A DNA stretch of 64,000 nucleotides. It comes from Longimicrobiales bacterium (GTDB lineage: Bacteria > Gemmatimonadota > Gemmatimonadetes > Longimicrobiales > RSA9). Shown piece by piece: positions 1 through 8,472 of this stretch (position 1 is its first letter; each line of letters opens with the position of its first letter). The position numbers and the translations under genes were made by a program. The notes below the pieces were generated by a model. That model worked only from the letters and a program-made list of their open reading frames with translations. It was not told the origin of the DNA and did no database searches. Where the stretch lies: the NCBI GenBank assembly GCA_035461765.1, contig DATHUY010000039.1, positions 1 through 64,000 on the forward strand. Reading direction: 5' to 3'.

Positions 1-1142
1 AACGTGGCGAGGTTCACCATGAGAACGAGGACGAGGAACACGCCGGACAGGCCGACCACGATCAGGGCGGGGCGCACCGGCGCGACCAGATCCTCGTGCA
101 GCCCGATGGACCACAGCTTCAGACCGCGGCCGTCGAAGTCGCGCTCATCGACCCGCCGGCCGACCGCCGACACCGCTTCCGCGACCAGCTCCGGGGGCGT
201 GCCGTCGCGCACACGGATGAGACCCGCCCACGACCCTTCGTTCGGGTTCGTCTCCGCCAGATTCTCCTCGACTGTGACGAACGCGTCCGGCCGGATGGGC
301 GCCGAGAGACTCCCGTGCTGCACGAATTCGAAGTCGGCCGGCATCACGCCGATTACCCGGTAGGGCAGGTCGTTCAAACGGATTTCCGCGCCGATCATGT
401 CGGCTCCGCCACCCAGCCGCTGCCACAGCCCGTGCGTCAGCACTGCCACCGGTGCGCGGCCGGGGCCGGCCTCTCCTGGCGCGAAACCACGGCCCTGCGC
501 CGTGCGGACACCGAGCAGATCGAACAGGTTCGCGGTCGTCGCCAGTACGGAGATCTCCATCGGATCCACGCCCGCGCCAGCCGTGAGCGTCGGCTGGAAA
601 CTCCCGATTCCCGCCGCATCCTCGATTACGCCACCCGCACTCTGCAGCGCGGCGACATCGGTACCGCCAAGCCAGCCGCGGTCGAGATCGAAGAACGCAC
701 GATAGTCGCGCCAGACGAAGTACAGGTCGTCCGGCCGCTCGTACGGCGGCGGCGCGAGCAATACCCTGTGCACCACCGTGGCTACGACCGCAAACGCACC
801 CAGGCCGAGCGCGAGCGTGCCCGCCATCGTCGCCACGAACAGCGGCGCACGTACCAGACGTCGAATCACAAGCTCCATGTCTCGCCCCCAGTTGCCGCCG
901 CGTCTCCACTGCACCGCCGGACGAACCCTCTCGCCCGGACCGTTCCGTATCGAATCGACAAGCGCCGTCAGACACACGCGCGCAACCGACCGCGCACCAC
1001 CACGGCGGAACGCAGCACGGCACCTGTCGCGGTACGCCTCCACCATGTCCTCGCCCAGCTCTTCGCGGAAATCCACCGGGTAGAGCCGCAGCAGCAGTCG
1101 CTGCCACGCCTCCGCGACTCGCAGAACACGCGACTCGCTCAC
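1..1142 (-). CDS. ADOP-family ABC transporter permease, MacB-like (3' end outside window)
   Basis: This frame stays open from a GTG at 1142 to the window edge (about 380 codons), so the C-terminus is missing. It begins with the N-terminal extension typical of Acidobacteria/Gemmatimonadota ADOP permeases (motif YPVDFREELGEDMVEAY near residues 21-37). A first membrane segment follows at about residues 101-126, then a MacB-type periplasmic core, then the start of a second membrane segment at the window edge. The GTG overlaps the stop of the upstream PadR gene (GTGA), so the two are translationally coupled. Family knowledge: such permeases pair with an ABC ATPase to act on substrates in the envelope; no ATPase is adjacent, and the substrate is unknown. 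Confidence 0.85.
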   Translation of the reverse strand, partial: MSESRVLRVAEAWQRLLLRLYPVDFREELGEDMVEAYRDRCRAAFRRGGARSVARVCLTALVDSIRNGPGERVRPAVQWRRGGNWGRDMELVIRRLVRAPLFVATMAGTLALGLGAFAVVATVVHRVLLAPPPYERPDDLYFVWRDYRAFFDLDRGWLGGTDVAALQSAGGVIEDAAGIGSFQPTLTAGAGVDPMEISVLATTANLFDLLGVRTAQGRGFAPGEAGPGRAPVAVLTHGLWQRLGGGADMIGAEIRLNDLPYRVIGVMPADFEFVQHGSLSAPIRPDAFVTVEENLAETNPNEGSWAGLIRVRDGTPPELVAEAVSAVGRRVDERDFDGRGLKLWSIGLHEDLVAPVRPALIVVGLSGVFLVLVLMVNLAT

Positions 1143-1498
1143 GCCGGCAGCTCCAGCAGACCACCCTGTCGCGCCGCCCGGGTCAGCGCCTCCAGCCGCC
1201 GTGCTTCCGCACGCGCCACCCTCGACCCGCGCTCCGTGATCCGGTAGTAGTTGCGTCGCTCGTCCGCCGCGTCCGGCGCCTCACGCCGATCCGCCGACGC
1301 GATCAGACCCTGCTCCCGCATCCGCGCCAGCGCCCGATACAGCGTTCCCACATCCGGCGGATTCGTCTCGCCGCGCGACTCCGCGTCCTGGATGATCCCG
1401 TACCCGTGACGCTCCCCGGCCGACAGACTCAGCAGGATGTGGAATTCGACCGGGCGCAGAGGAAGCCAGTCCTCGGGACGTCGTCGATCTCGGTCCAT
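1139..1498 (-). CDS. PadR-family transcriptional regulator
   Basis: This 119-residue protein has the PadR winged helix-turn-helix: a first helix region (EFHILLSLSAGERHGYGI), the wing-adjacent GTLYRALARMREQGLI segment, and a basic YYRIT strand with the usual E-R-G-x-R sequence after it. The length fits short PadR proteins with a minimal C-terminal helix. Its stop overlaps the GTG of the ADOP permease gene downstream, a pairing very common in Gemmatimonadota/Acidobacteria, so it probably controls that permease. A perfect 5-bp-arm palindrome about 60 bp upstream (1558-1572) is a candidate operator. No ligand can be predicted from the sequence. Confidence 0.93.
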   Translation of the reverse strand: MDRDRRRPEDWLPLRPVEFHILLSLSAGERHGYGIIQDAESRGETNPPDVGTLYRALARMREQGLIASADRREAPDAADERRNYYRITERGSRVARAEARRLEALTRAARQGGLLELPA

Positions 1499-1557
1499 GA
1501 TGGCTCAGGGTTCGGGGAGAGAGCGCGGGCGCATGGCAAGGCGCACACGGGGCCATC

Positions 1558-1572
1558 ATGTGCGTCCCACAT
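1558..1572. promoter_or_regulatory. Candidate PadR operator (ATGTG-N5-CACAT)
   Basis: A perfect inverted repeat, ATGTG-CGTCC-CACAT, lies in the divergent gap between the padR-like gene and the zinc-ribbon gene. PadR proteins are known to bind ATGT/ACAT-type palindromes in their own promoters. The assignment rests on that resemblance and on position only. Confidence 0.4.
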
Positions 1573-1664
1573 ATATGCGCAATGCATGTAGACCCGTCAA
1601 GGGGGCCACACAGCTCGCCCCGGTCACCTTGTCAGCAGATGGGACGCGGTGCGAGCTTCGCGGC

Positions 1665-2678
1665 ATGGGCGCTGCCTGTCACACCCTCGATCTGCCGGAA
1701 CCGGGCGACCGGCTCTACGCGCACTGCCTGTTCTGCGGTGAACAGTTCCCCCCGAACCCGATGTTCGGTCCGCTGCCACCGGGCCTGCAGCTGGCGTACG
1801 ACCCCGCGCGCAGCCGGCTGTGGAGCATCTGCGGTCGGTGCCGGCGCTGGAATCTCCTGCCGGTCGAGGAACGCTACGACGCGATCGACCTGCTCGAACA
1901 TACCGTAAGCGGACGCGCCGAGGAGATCTCGCGCACCGACAACATCGCGCTCTACCGGCACGATGAGCTTCAGATCCTCCGCATCGGCGGCGCGCGTTTC
2001 ATTGAACGCACCACGTGGCGTTATGGTCGGTACGGCGCGCGGCTGGCGGCCATGTCGGGTGACGCAGGCAGCGAGCGGATCGTCACCGTGCTGGGTGCTG
2101 CCAACCGCCTGCACGCGGTGCGCGGGCTGGGGCGCATCACGCGCAACCTCGACGTGGACCGCGCGCTCGACCTGGTCCGCTGGAGCCGGTTCGGCAGCAT
2201 CGCCTGGGACGGCCGCGCTCCCTGCACGCATTGCGGCAGTGTGCTGCAGGAGCTGCATTACGACATCTCGTGGTGGCTCTATCCGCGCATCGCCGGCGAT
2301 CGGCTCGTGATCGGCGTGCCCTGCACACGCTGCGATCCGTGGACGCCGGACAAGGTATTCGACGTGACAGGCGAGGACGGGTATGTAGCGCTGCGGCGCG
2401 TGCTCGCCTACCAGCTCATCGGCGCACGAAAGGATGGGGCTATCCGCGAGGCGTCGCTGATGCTGCAGCGCGCCGGGTCGGCGGACCGGCTGCTTCAGGA
2501 GATGTCCACCGGCCGAATGTCGCTCTGGCGGATGGGAACGGAACGCACGTTCGCGCTCGCCATCGCGCTCGACCACCTCGCCGAGAAGCGCCTTCTCGAT
2601 CAGCAGCTCAGGGGCTACGAATCGGAGTGGCGTCTCGAGGAGGACCTCGCCCGCATCATTGACGACGAGCTGTCCTGA
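1665..2678 (+). CDS. Uncharacterised protein with two zinc-ribbon-like cysteine sets
   Basis: This 337-residue protein has no family I can name with confidence. It shows four CxxC pairs: C21/C24 with C56/C59 near the N-terminus, and CTHC (about 188-191) with CTRC (about 219-222) in the middle. That spacing suggests two structural zinc ribbons separated by an alpha/beta segment. The last 90 residues look helical. The frame is open further upstream, with other ATGs at 1437 and 1575. I chose 1665 because the preceding residues have low-complexity shadow-like composition and cover the operator-like palindrome. It is divergent from padR and monocistronic. It is probably cytoplasmic, as no signal peptide is visible. 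Confidence 0.7.
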   Translation: MGAACHTLDLPEPGDRLYAHCLFCGEQFPPNPMFGPLPPGLQLAYDPARSRLWSICGRCRRWNLLPVEERYDAIDLLEHTVSGRAEEISRTDNIALYRHDELQILRIGGARFIERTTWRYGRYGARLAAMSGDAGSERIVTVLGAANRLHAVRGLGRITRNLDVDRALDLVRWSRFGSIAWDGRAPCTHCGSVLQELHYDISWWLYPRIAGDRLVIGVPCTRCDPWTPDKVFDVTGEDGYVALRRVLAYQLIGARKDGAIREASLMLQRAGSADRLLQEMSTGRMSLWRMGTERTFALAIALDHLAEKRLLDQQLRGYESEWRLEEDLARIIDDELS

Positions 2679-2684
2679 CGATCG

Positions 2685-3113
2685 TCACCGGAGCCGCCGT
2701 GGCAGCACGGCCCCGATCCAGGCACCGGCACCAGCGCCAAGCAGCCCGCCGATGACCAGTTTCGTGTCGCTCTGGCCACCGCAATAAACACCGTAGGAGT
2801 CCCGGTTGGCCAGGCAGCCGAGGGCAACGCCGACAGCCGCACCCGCGACGGCACCCACCACCGCGCCCGTGACACTCCAGGAGCGGTCCGAATCGAGCTC
2901 GAACTGAAGCGCGGGCCGCGGTGCGATCGACTGGTCGGCGCCCGTGACCATCCGTGGTATCATTCCGGCTGGATACCGGAGGTTATCCCATCGCAGCGTC
3001 CTGTCCATCGACGGTCCGGCTGTGCCTGTCATGCTCGCGTTGGGGACGACTTGCTGAGCCGCAGCGGACGAGAATGGCATGAGGATCATGATCAGCATGA
3101 CTGCAATACGCAT
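2685..3113 (-). CDS. Exported small protein with glycine-zipper segments
   Basis: The protein is 142 residues from the ATG at 3113, which begins a clean signal peptide (MRIAVMLIMILMPFSSAAAQ). An in-frame ATG 24 bases upstream is possible. The mature part has a charged stretch followed by two Gly/Ala/Val-rich segments (around residues 80-100 and 115-135) that resemble glycine zippers of outer-membrane or periplasmic proteins. Two cysteines lie between them. It converges on the zinc-ribbon gene, with only 6 bp between their stops. I do not recognise a characterised family; an envelope location is an inference from the signal peptide. Confidence 0.65.
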   Translation of the reverse strand: MRIAVMLIMILMPFSSAAAQQVVPNASMTGTAGPSMDRTLRWDNLRYPAGMIPRMVTGADQSIAPRPALQFELDSDRSWSVTGAVVGAVAGAAVGVALGCLANRDSYGVYCGGQSDTKLVIGGLLGAGAGAWIGAVLPRRLR

Positions 3114-3285
3114 GTCGATCTCCATGGAATCGTGCACCCGTCGATCAGGTCAGGTCCGCAGGTTCAATAAAGGTAACGACAGCCTCGGCTACATGTGGAG
3201 GTGCCAGCGGGACACTGGCCGGCCTGCGCCGAACCGTGCAGGTTACAGGAATGCTCCAGCCACTGATCCCCACTGCGGCATGTAT

Positions 3286-3321
3286 CTCCCGTCCTCCGTC
3301 CTGACCGTGCTCCGACGGGAG
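3286..3321 (+). promoter_or_regulatory. Hairpin that would sequester a ribosome binding site
   Basis: Arms CTCCCGTC (3286-3293) and GACGGGAG (3314-3321) are perfectly complementary. The right arm contains most of the GGGAGGG Shine-Dalgarno of the ABC ATPase gene that starts at 3327. The pairing is direct; a regulatory role is inferred. Confidence 0.35.
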
Positions 3322-3326
3322 GGCGG

Positions 3327-4079
3327 ATGACCGCTGGCGGACCGCCCGCAGCATTCGAAACGATCGACGTACGCAAGGCGTACCGCGACGTCGTCGCGCT
3401 GGACGGCGTCAGCCTGACTGTTGCCACCGGTGAGTGCCTCGCGATCGTCGGCGAGAGTGGCTCCGGCAAGACGACGCTGTTGCATCTGTTCAATCGCCTG
3501 GTCGAGCCGGATGCCGGAAGCGTCCTTGCCGGCGGTGAAGATGTCGCCGCGCACGATCCGATTGCTCTGCGCCGGCGCATCGGCTACGTGCCGCAGACCG
3601 GCGGACTGCTGCCGCACTGGACCGTGCTCCGCAATGTTGCACTCGTGCCGTCGCTGGAACGGCACGCCGATCCCGAGGGTGCCGCGCGATCGGCGCTGGA
3701 GCTGGTCGGCCTTGCGCCGGAAATGTTTGCGCAGCGCAGACCGGCGGAGCTGTCCGGCGGGCAGCGGCAGCGTGTCGCCATTGCGCGCGCGCTCGCGGCG
3801 CAGCCGCGTTACCTGCTGCTCGATGAAGCGTTCAGTGCGCTGGATGCGATCACGCGCGGCGATGTCCACGAGGCCTTCCTGAATATCCGGCGCAAGCTGC
3901 CGGTGACGACACTGCTGGTCACACATGATCTGCGCGAAGCGGTGGTGCTGGCGGACCGGACGGCGGTGCTGCGCCGCGGCCGCCTCGAGCACGTGGGCCC
4001 GACCCGTGAAGTCGTGGCCGCTCCTGCCACACCCTATGTGGCCGAGCTCATCCGCAAGTCCGGCGTGACCGTGTCATGA
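3327..4079 (+). CDS. ABC transporter ATP-binding protein, osmoprotectant (OpuC/ProV) type
   Basis: This 250-residue ATPase energises the transporter encoded just downstream. Walker A (GESGSGKTT) is at residues 42-50, the signature LSGGQRQRVAIARAL near 140, Walker B LLLDEAFSALD just after, and the switch histidine in LLVTHDLREAV. It lacks the C-terminal CBS pair found in many OpuCA/ProV proteins, so it is a short form. Its stop overlaps the ATG of the next gene (ATGA at 4076-4079). The neighbouring fused binding-protein/permease identifies the system as a quaternary-amine or related osmoprotectant importer; the exact substrate is not visible. Its Shine-Dalgarno sits inside a potential hairpin. 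Confidence 0.88.
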   Translation: MTAGGPPAAFETIDVRKAYRDVVALDGVSLTVATGECLAIVGESGSGKTTLLHLFNRLVEPDAGSVLAGGEDVAAHDPIALRRRIGYVPQTGGLLPHWTVLRNVALVPSLERHADPEGAARSALELVGLAPEMFAQRRPAELSGGQRQRVAIARALAAQPRYLLLDEAFSALDAITRGDVHEAFLNIRRKLPVTTLLVTHDLREAVVLADRTAVLRRGRLEHVGPTREVVAAPATPYVAELIRKSGVTVS

Positions 4080-5614
4080 TTGCAGGGGTCATGCTGTGTG
4101 CACTGTTGCAGGCCGCGCCCCCGCCCGAGACGCGACCGATCGCAGTCGCGTCCAAGCCGTTCGCCGAATCGTATCTGCTGGCCGAGATGTTCGCGCAGCT
4201 GCTCGAGGCGCGCGGTTTCCGCGTGGACCGGCGGCCGGGTCTCGGCGCGACGGAGATCGCGTTCGGTGCACTGCGTCGTGGCGCCATCGATGTCTATCCC
4301 GAATACACGGGCACCGGTCTGCTCGCCATCCTGGATGAGCAGCCGGAGCGTGATGCACGCGCCGTGTTCCGTCGGGTTGCGACGGAGTTTCCGCAGCGCT
4401 TCGATGTTCACTGGCTGCCGCCGCTCGGCTTCGAGAACACGTACGCCATCGCGGTGCGGCCGGAGACTGCGGAGGAGCACGGACTGCGCACGCTCACCGA
4501 TTTGAGTCGCGCGGCGCCGGGCCTCACGGCGGGCCTGACACCGGACTTCATCGGCCGCCCGGACGGACTGCCGGGACTCCAGCAGGAGTACGCGATCCGG
4601 TTTTCTCAGGTCCGGTCGCTGCTGCAGGCAGTGAAGTACACGGCGCTCGTGAATGGCAACGTCGACGTGATCGATGGGTACTCGACTGATGGTCTGATCG
4701 CACGGCATGGACTCGTCGTGCTGACTGACGATCGCGGCTTTTTCCCCCCCTACGAGGCAGCCGCGCTGGTGAGCGGACGGTTCTACCGCGAGTTCCCGCA
4801 GGCCGTAGCCGCGTTGTCCGAGCTGTCGGGCCGCATCGACCAGGTGCTCATGCGACAGTTGAACGAGCGCGTCGAGTCGGGCGGTCAGGAGATCCCACGG
4901 GTGGCAGCGGCCGCATTGCGCGAGCTCGGCCTGCTGGATCCTGCGACGCGCGAGCCACGGGCATCGCCCCCAGGCCGATCTTCGCTGTTCCGCTACTTCA
5001 TCGATCAGCGTGCGCTCCTTGCCACGCTGACGCTGCGGCATCTGCTGCTCGTGCTCGTTTCACTCGCCGCGGCGATCGCGGTGGCGCTTCCCATCGGTCT
5101 CGCGCTCGAGCGTGCGGGCGCGGCTGCGGAGCCGGTCATCCGCGCGTTCGGCGTGCTCCAGACGATTCCGGGCATCGCACTGATCGCGTTCATGATTCCA
5201 TTGCTGGGGATTGGTGTCGTCCCGGCGCTGGTGGCGCTGTTCCTGTATTCGCTCTATCCGATTCTCCGCAACACGTACAGCGGTGTGCGTGACGCGGCGC
5301 CGGACGCGGTGGCGGCGGCGCATGCGCTCGGCATGACAGCGGGACAGGTGCTGTACCTGGTGCGACTGCCGCTGGCCAGTCCGATCATCATGGCCGGGAT
5401 TCGCACCGCAGCCGTCATCGGCGTCGGCACTGCGACACTGGCAGCGTTCATCGGTGCGGGTGGTCTGGGCGATCCGATCGTCTCGGGACTCGCGCTGTCG
5501 GACACGCGGATGATTCTGCTGGGTGCGATCCCCGCGGCCGCGCTCGCACTGATCGTGGATACCGTGCTCGGCGCGATCGAGCGAGCGATCACGACACGCT
5601 TTTCCGCGCAATGA
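4076..5614 (+). CDS. Fused substrate-binding protein/permease of an osmoprotectant-type ABC importer
   Basis: This 512-residue protein joins two normally separate parts. After a short N-terminal hydrophobic stretch, residues about 20-285 form an OpuAC-like glycine-betaine/choline binding domain (SKPFAESYLLAEM; DVYPEYTGTGL). Residues about 310-510 form a BPD-type permease with five to six membrane helices and an EAA-like loop (AAHALGMTAGQVLYLVRLP). Fusions of this kind are known in the OpuC/OpuA family, usually with the permease first; here the binding domain is N-terminal. It overlaps the ATPase gene upstream and the MFS gene downstream by ATGA, which implies one operon. Confidence 0.87.
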   Translation: MIAGVMLCALLQAAPPPETRPIAVASKPFAESYLLAEMFAQLLEARGFRVDRRPGLGATEIAFGALRRGAIDVYPEYTGTGLLAILDEQPERDARAVFRRVATEFPQRFDVHWLPPLGFENTYAIAVRPETAEEHGLRTLTDLSRAAPGLTAGLTPDFIGRPDGLPGLQQEYAIRFSQVRSLLQAVKYTALVNGNVDVIDGYSTDGLIARHGLVVLTDDRGFFPPYEAAALVSGRFYREFPQAVAALSELSGRIDQVLMRQLNERVESGGQEIPRVAAAALRELGLLDPATREPRASPPGRSSLFRYFIDQRALLATLTLRHLLLVLVSLAAAIAVALPIGLALERAGAAAEPVIRAFGVLQTIPGIALIAFMIPLLGIGVVPALVALFLYSLYPILRNTYSGVRDAAPDAVAAAHALGMTAGQVLYLVRLPLASPIIMAGIRTAAVIGVGTATLAAFIGAGGLGDPIVSGLALSDTRMILLGAIPAAALALIVDTVLGAIERAITTRFSAQ

Positions 5615-7005
5615 ACCCGCCGTATATCCCCCTGCGGTCTGCACGCGGACGGCTCATCGTGCTTGCTACGGTGATGGGGTCGGGCGCGGTCTTCGTCGAG
5701 ATGACCGTCGTGAACGTGGCGCTGCCGTCCATCGCCCGCGACCTGGATCTCGGCCTCGCCGGGCTGCAGTGGATCCTCGACGGTTTCCTGCTCACGCTCG
5801 GCGCACTCATTCTGCTGGGCGGTGCACTGGGCGATGTGTTCGGTCGCGGCCGCATCTTCACGCTCGGCGCGGTCGGCTTCGCCGTCACATCGGTGCTCGT
5901 CGCGGTCGCGCCCGGCATCGGCACGCTGATCACACTTAGATTGCTCCAGGGTGCAGCGGGTGCGATGCTCGTGCCGAACAGCCTCGCCCTGCTGGAAACG
6001 GTGTTCGCCGAAGACGAGCGCGGTCGCGCCATCGGCCAGTGGGCCGGCTGGTCCGGTGCGTCGACGGCGATCGGCCCGCTGCTGGGAGGCGCGCTCCTGG
6101 AAGTGACATCCTGGCGAATCATATTCGCGATCGTCGCGCCGTTCGCACTGCTCGCGGCGTGGCTTGCGCGGCGCTCACTACCTGCCGCGAATACGACCGA
6201 TGCGCGCGCGGTCGACTATCCGGGTGCCGTGCTCGCAACGCTCGGCCTTGGCGGTCTCATCACGATGCTGATCAGCGGGCCGACCGCCGGGTTCACCACG
6301 CCATGGGTTGTCGCAGTCGGCGCAGGTGGTTGTGCGCTGCTGGTCGCGTTCCTGTGGTACGAACGCAGGACCGGCACACCGCTGCTGCCGCTCACGATGT
6401 TCCGGTCACGCGCATTCACCGGTGCCAACGTGACCACGCTGCTCGTGTATGCGGCTCTCAGCGGGCTGTTCTTCCTGCTGATGCTCCAGCTCCAGAACGG
6501 GCTCGGCATCAGTCCGCTGAGCGCCGGTGCCGCGCTCCTGCCGATCAACTTCCTCCTCGTCGTACTCTCACCGTTCGCGGGCGGATGGGCGACGCGCATC
6601 GGCGCACGGCTGCCCATGACGCTCGGCGCGTCGCTTGCCGGCGCCGGCATGCTCCTGTTCGTCCGCGTGCAGCCGGGCGCCGACTACATTCGCGCGATCC
6701 TGCCCGCGCTCGTCGTGTTCGGCCTCGGGCTCGGCCTGCTCGTTGCCCCGCTTACGGCTGCCGTGCTTGAGGCCGCGCCACAGGAGCTGAAGGGCGTCGC
6801 GTCGGCGTTCAATAACGCGGTGGCACGCATCGCGGGCCTGCTGGCCGTGGCGCTGCTGCCGCTCGCGGCGGGAATGGCGGGCACCGGCGACATCGGCGGC
6901 GCGACTCTCACGCGCGGATTCGCGCGCGCGATGGTCATCAGTGCCGGCCTCTGCTTCTGCGGCGCCGTCGTCGCCTTTTTCACGATGGACTCGACACGGG
7001 ACTGA
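5611..7005 (+). CDS. MFS transporter, DHA2 (EmrB/QacA-like) drug:H+ antiporter family
   Basis: This 464-residue polytopic protein has roughly fourteen hydrophobic segments, the DHA2 opening motif (VNVALPSIARDL), a motif A-like loop (GGALGDVFGRGRIF) and the motif C region around GPLLGGAL. Family knowledge: DHA2 proteins export drugs or small metabolites using the proton gradient. It is translationally coupled (ATGA) to the osmoprotectant-type ABC genes, an unusual pairing of an importer with an exporter. A relationship through a shared substrate is possible but not shown. Confidence 0.9.
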   Translation: MNPPYIPLRSARGRLIVLATVMGSGAVFVEMTVVNVALPSIARDLDLGLAGLQWILDGFLLTLGALILLGGALGDVFGRGRIFTLGAVGFAVTSVLVAVAPGIGTLITLRLLQGAAGAMLVPNSLALLETVFAEDERGRAIGQWAGWSGASTAIGPLLGGALLEVTSWRIIFAIVAPFALLAAWLARRSLPAANTTDARAVDYPGAVLATLGLGGLITMLISGPTAGFTTPWVVAVGAGGCALLVAFLWYERRTGTPLLPLTMFRSRAFTGANVTTLLVYAALSGLFFLLMLQLQNGLGISPLSAGAALLPINFLLVVLSPFAGGWATRIGARLPMTLGASLAGAGMLLFVRVQPGADYIRAILPALVVFGLGLGLLVAPLTAAVLEAAPQELKGVASAFNNAVARIAGLLAVALLPLAAGMAGTGDIGGATLTRGFARAMVISAGLCFCGAVVAFFTMDSTRD

Positions 7006-7061
7006 GTTTCCGCCACGGCGGAGACCGCGCCGTCCGCGAGCCGCACACGTCACCAGGTTCT

Positions 7062-8435
7062 TCACCGCGCCAGCGCACGAACGCGTTCGGCGAAGTCGCC
7101 GAACAGATCGGTTGCGGGGTCGTACGCGGGAGAGGACATCACCATCCGGACAGCGACCAAACCGCTTTCAGGATAGATCACCACGTACTGCCCCAGATAT
7201 CCGTCCGCGCGGTAGCCGACGATGTCTTCCTTCTCGCGGATGAGCCACCACAGCATACCCGCTCGAGGGTTCAGCGGTGAACCGGCCGTCATACTCGTGT
7301 CGAACCAGGCCGCGTCGATCAGGCGACGATCCTCCCAGACGCCGCGGTTCAGCACCAGCTGCCCGAGTTTTGCCAGATCGCGGGCGTGAATCTGAAGCCC
7401 GGACATCCCGTGTGGATTCCCCGCGCGGTCGCGCGACCATTCGAAGTCGGTGATCCCGAGGGCGGCGAACAGGCCTTCACGGAGAAATTCGTCCATCGGC
7501 TGCCCGGCGATCCGGCTGATGACCCCTGCCAGCAGGTTGACCGCGCTGTTGTTGTAGAAGAACTCGCTGCCCGGCTCCTTTCCAACCCCCGAGTCGAGCG
7601 CGTACTGAACGAAATCGTCGCTCGCGTAGATCTCACGGGTGTCACGGTCGGATACGATCCCGGATGTATGGGTCATCAGGTGGCAGATCGTCACACGGCT
7701 CGCCGCGCCCTCCGACCACTGCGGAAAGAAGTGATGTACGGGCGTGTCCAGGGATTCGAGGAGGCCTAGTGTCTGAAGGCGCCCCGCCGCCAGGTTCAGG
7801 ATCGACTTCGTGACGGACATCGCCTCGATTCGGCGTGCGTCTCCGCCGGAGTGCCACTCGCCGACGAGCTGTCCATCCCTGAGCAGCACGAGCGAATGGG
7901 TGTGAGCCGAATCCGCGGCTGCAATGAGCCCATGCAGCGCAGCATTGTCGACGTCGTGGAACGCCGGTCCGGTCGCGGTACGAACCAGCGGTTTTGCGCG
8001 ATGCTCCGCCACGACCGAATCCGCGCGTGCCCGTAGCGAGCGCGCCGTGGCTGATCCCGCACGCACGAACAGCGTGGGGAACCGGCGGCCGTCGAGCTCG
8101 AGTGTTCCAGGCAAGCTGTCGCGGTTCAGGACGCCGGTGAAGATCCTGCCAGGTACGACCTTCACGGTGACCGAATCCAGACTCGCCTGCACGGCCTCGA
8201 TCGGGATCTCCACGGACTCCGCCGGCACACGGAAGAAGCCACTCCATCCCCCTTCCGATCTGCGGATGTCGAGCTGCATCACCAGCCGTCCGTTCGGCAC
8301 ATTTGCAGTGCCCTCCCAGACGCCAGCCAGCGTGCCGGATTGCCGCGTCACCTGGCACGCCCCGGGAAAAGTCAGGACCGCCAGAGCCGTCGTCGCCCCT
8401 GCGATCGCACGAATGCTGAATGAGAGCTTGCTCAT
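7062..8435 (-). CDS. Class C beta-lactamase-like serine hydrolase, exported
   Basis: This 457-residue protein has an N-terminal signal sequence with a cysteine near the cleavage region (FPGAC), about 125 residues of beta-rich N-terminal domain, and then the beta-lactamase/transpeptidase-like domain. The nucleophile motif S-V-T-K is at residues 207-210 and the second motif Y-N-N at 294-296, with FEWSRDRAGNPHG further on. The third motif (HxG/KTG) is degenerate. I chose the ATG at 8435 because it has an AAGGA site and begins the signal peptide; the open frame upstream looks non-coding. It is likely an esterase or peptidase acting in the periplasm; antibiotic hydrolysis cannot be inferred. Confidence 0.85.
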   Translation of the reverse strand: MSKLSFSIRAIAGATTALAVLTFPGACQVTRQSGTLAGVWEGTANVPNGRLVMQLDIRRSEGGWSGFFRVPAESVEIPIEAVQASLDSVTVKVVPGRIFTGVLNRDSLPGTLELDGRRFPTLFVRAGSATARSLRARADSVVAEHRAKPLVRTATGPAFHDVDNAALHGLIAAADSAHTHSLVLLRDGQLVGEWHSGGDARRIEAMSVTKSILNLAAGRLQTLGLLESLDTPVHHFFPQWSEGAASRVTICHLMTHTSGIVSDRDTREIYASDDFVQYALDSGVGKEPGSEFFYNNSAVNLLAGVISRIAGQPMDEFLREGLFAALGITDFEWSRDRAGNPHGMSGLQIHARDLAKLGQLVLNRGVWEDRRLIDAAWFDTSMTAGSPLNPRAGMLWWLIREKEDIVGYRADGYLGQYVVIYPESGLVAVRMVMSSPAYDPATDLFGDFAERVRALAR

Positions 8436-8472
8436 TTTTCGTCCTTCGAGATGTCGCATGACTGTGCTTGAG

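Noticed and set aside
145-1164. Minus-strand 339-codon frame at the window start
   Set aside because: Its translation has no domain. The frame entered from the GTG at 1142 gives a clear ADOP permease.
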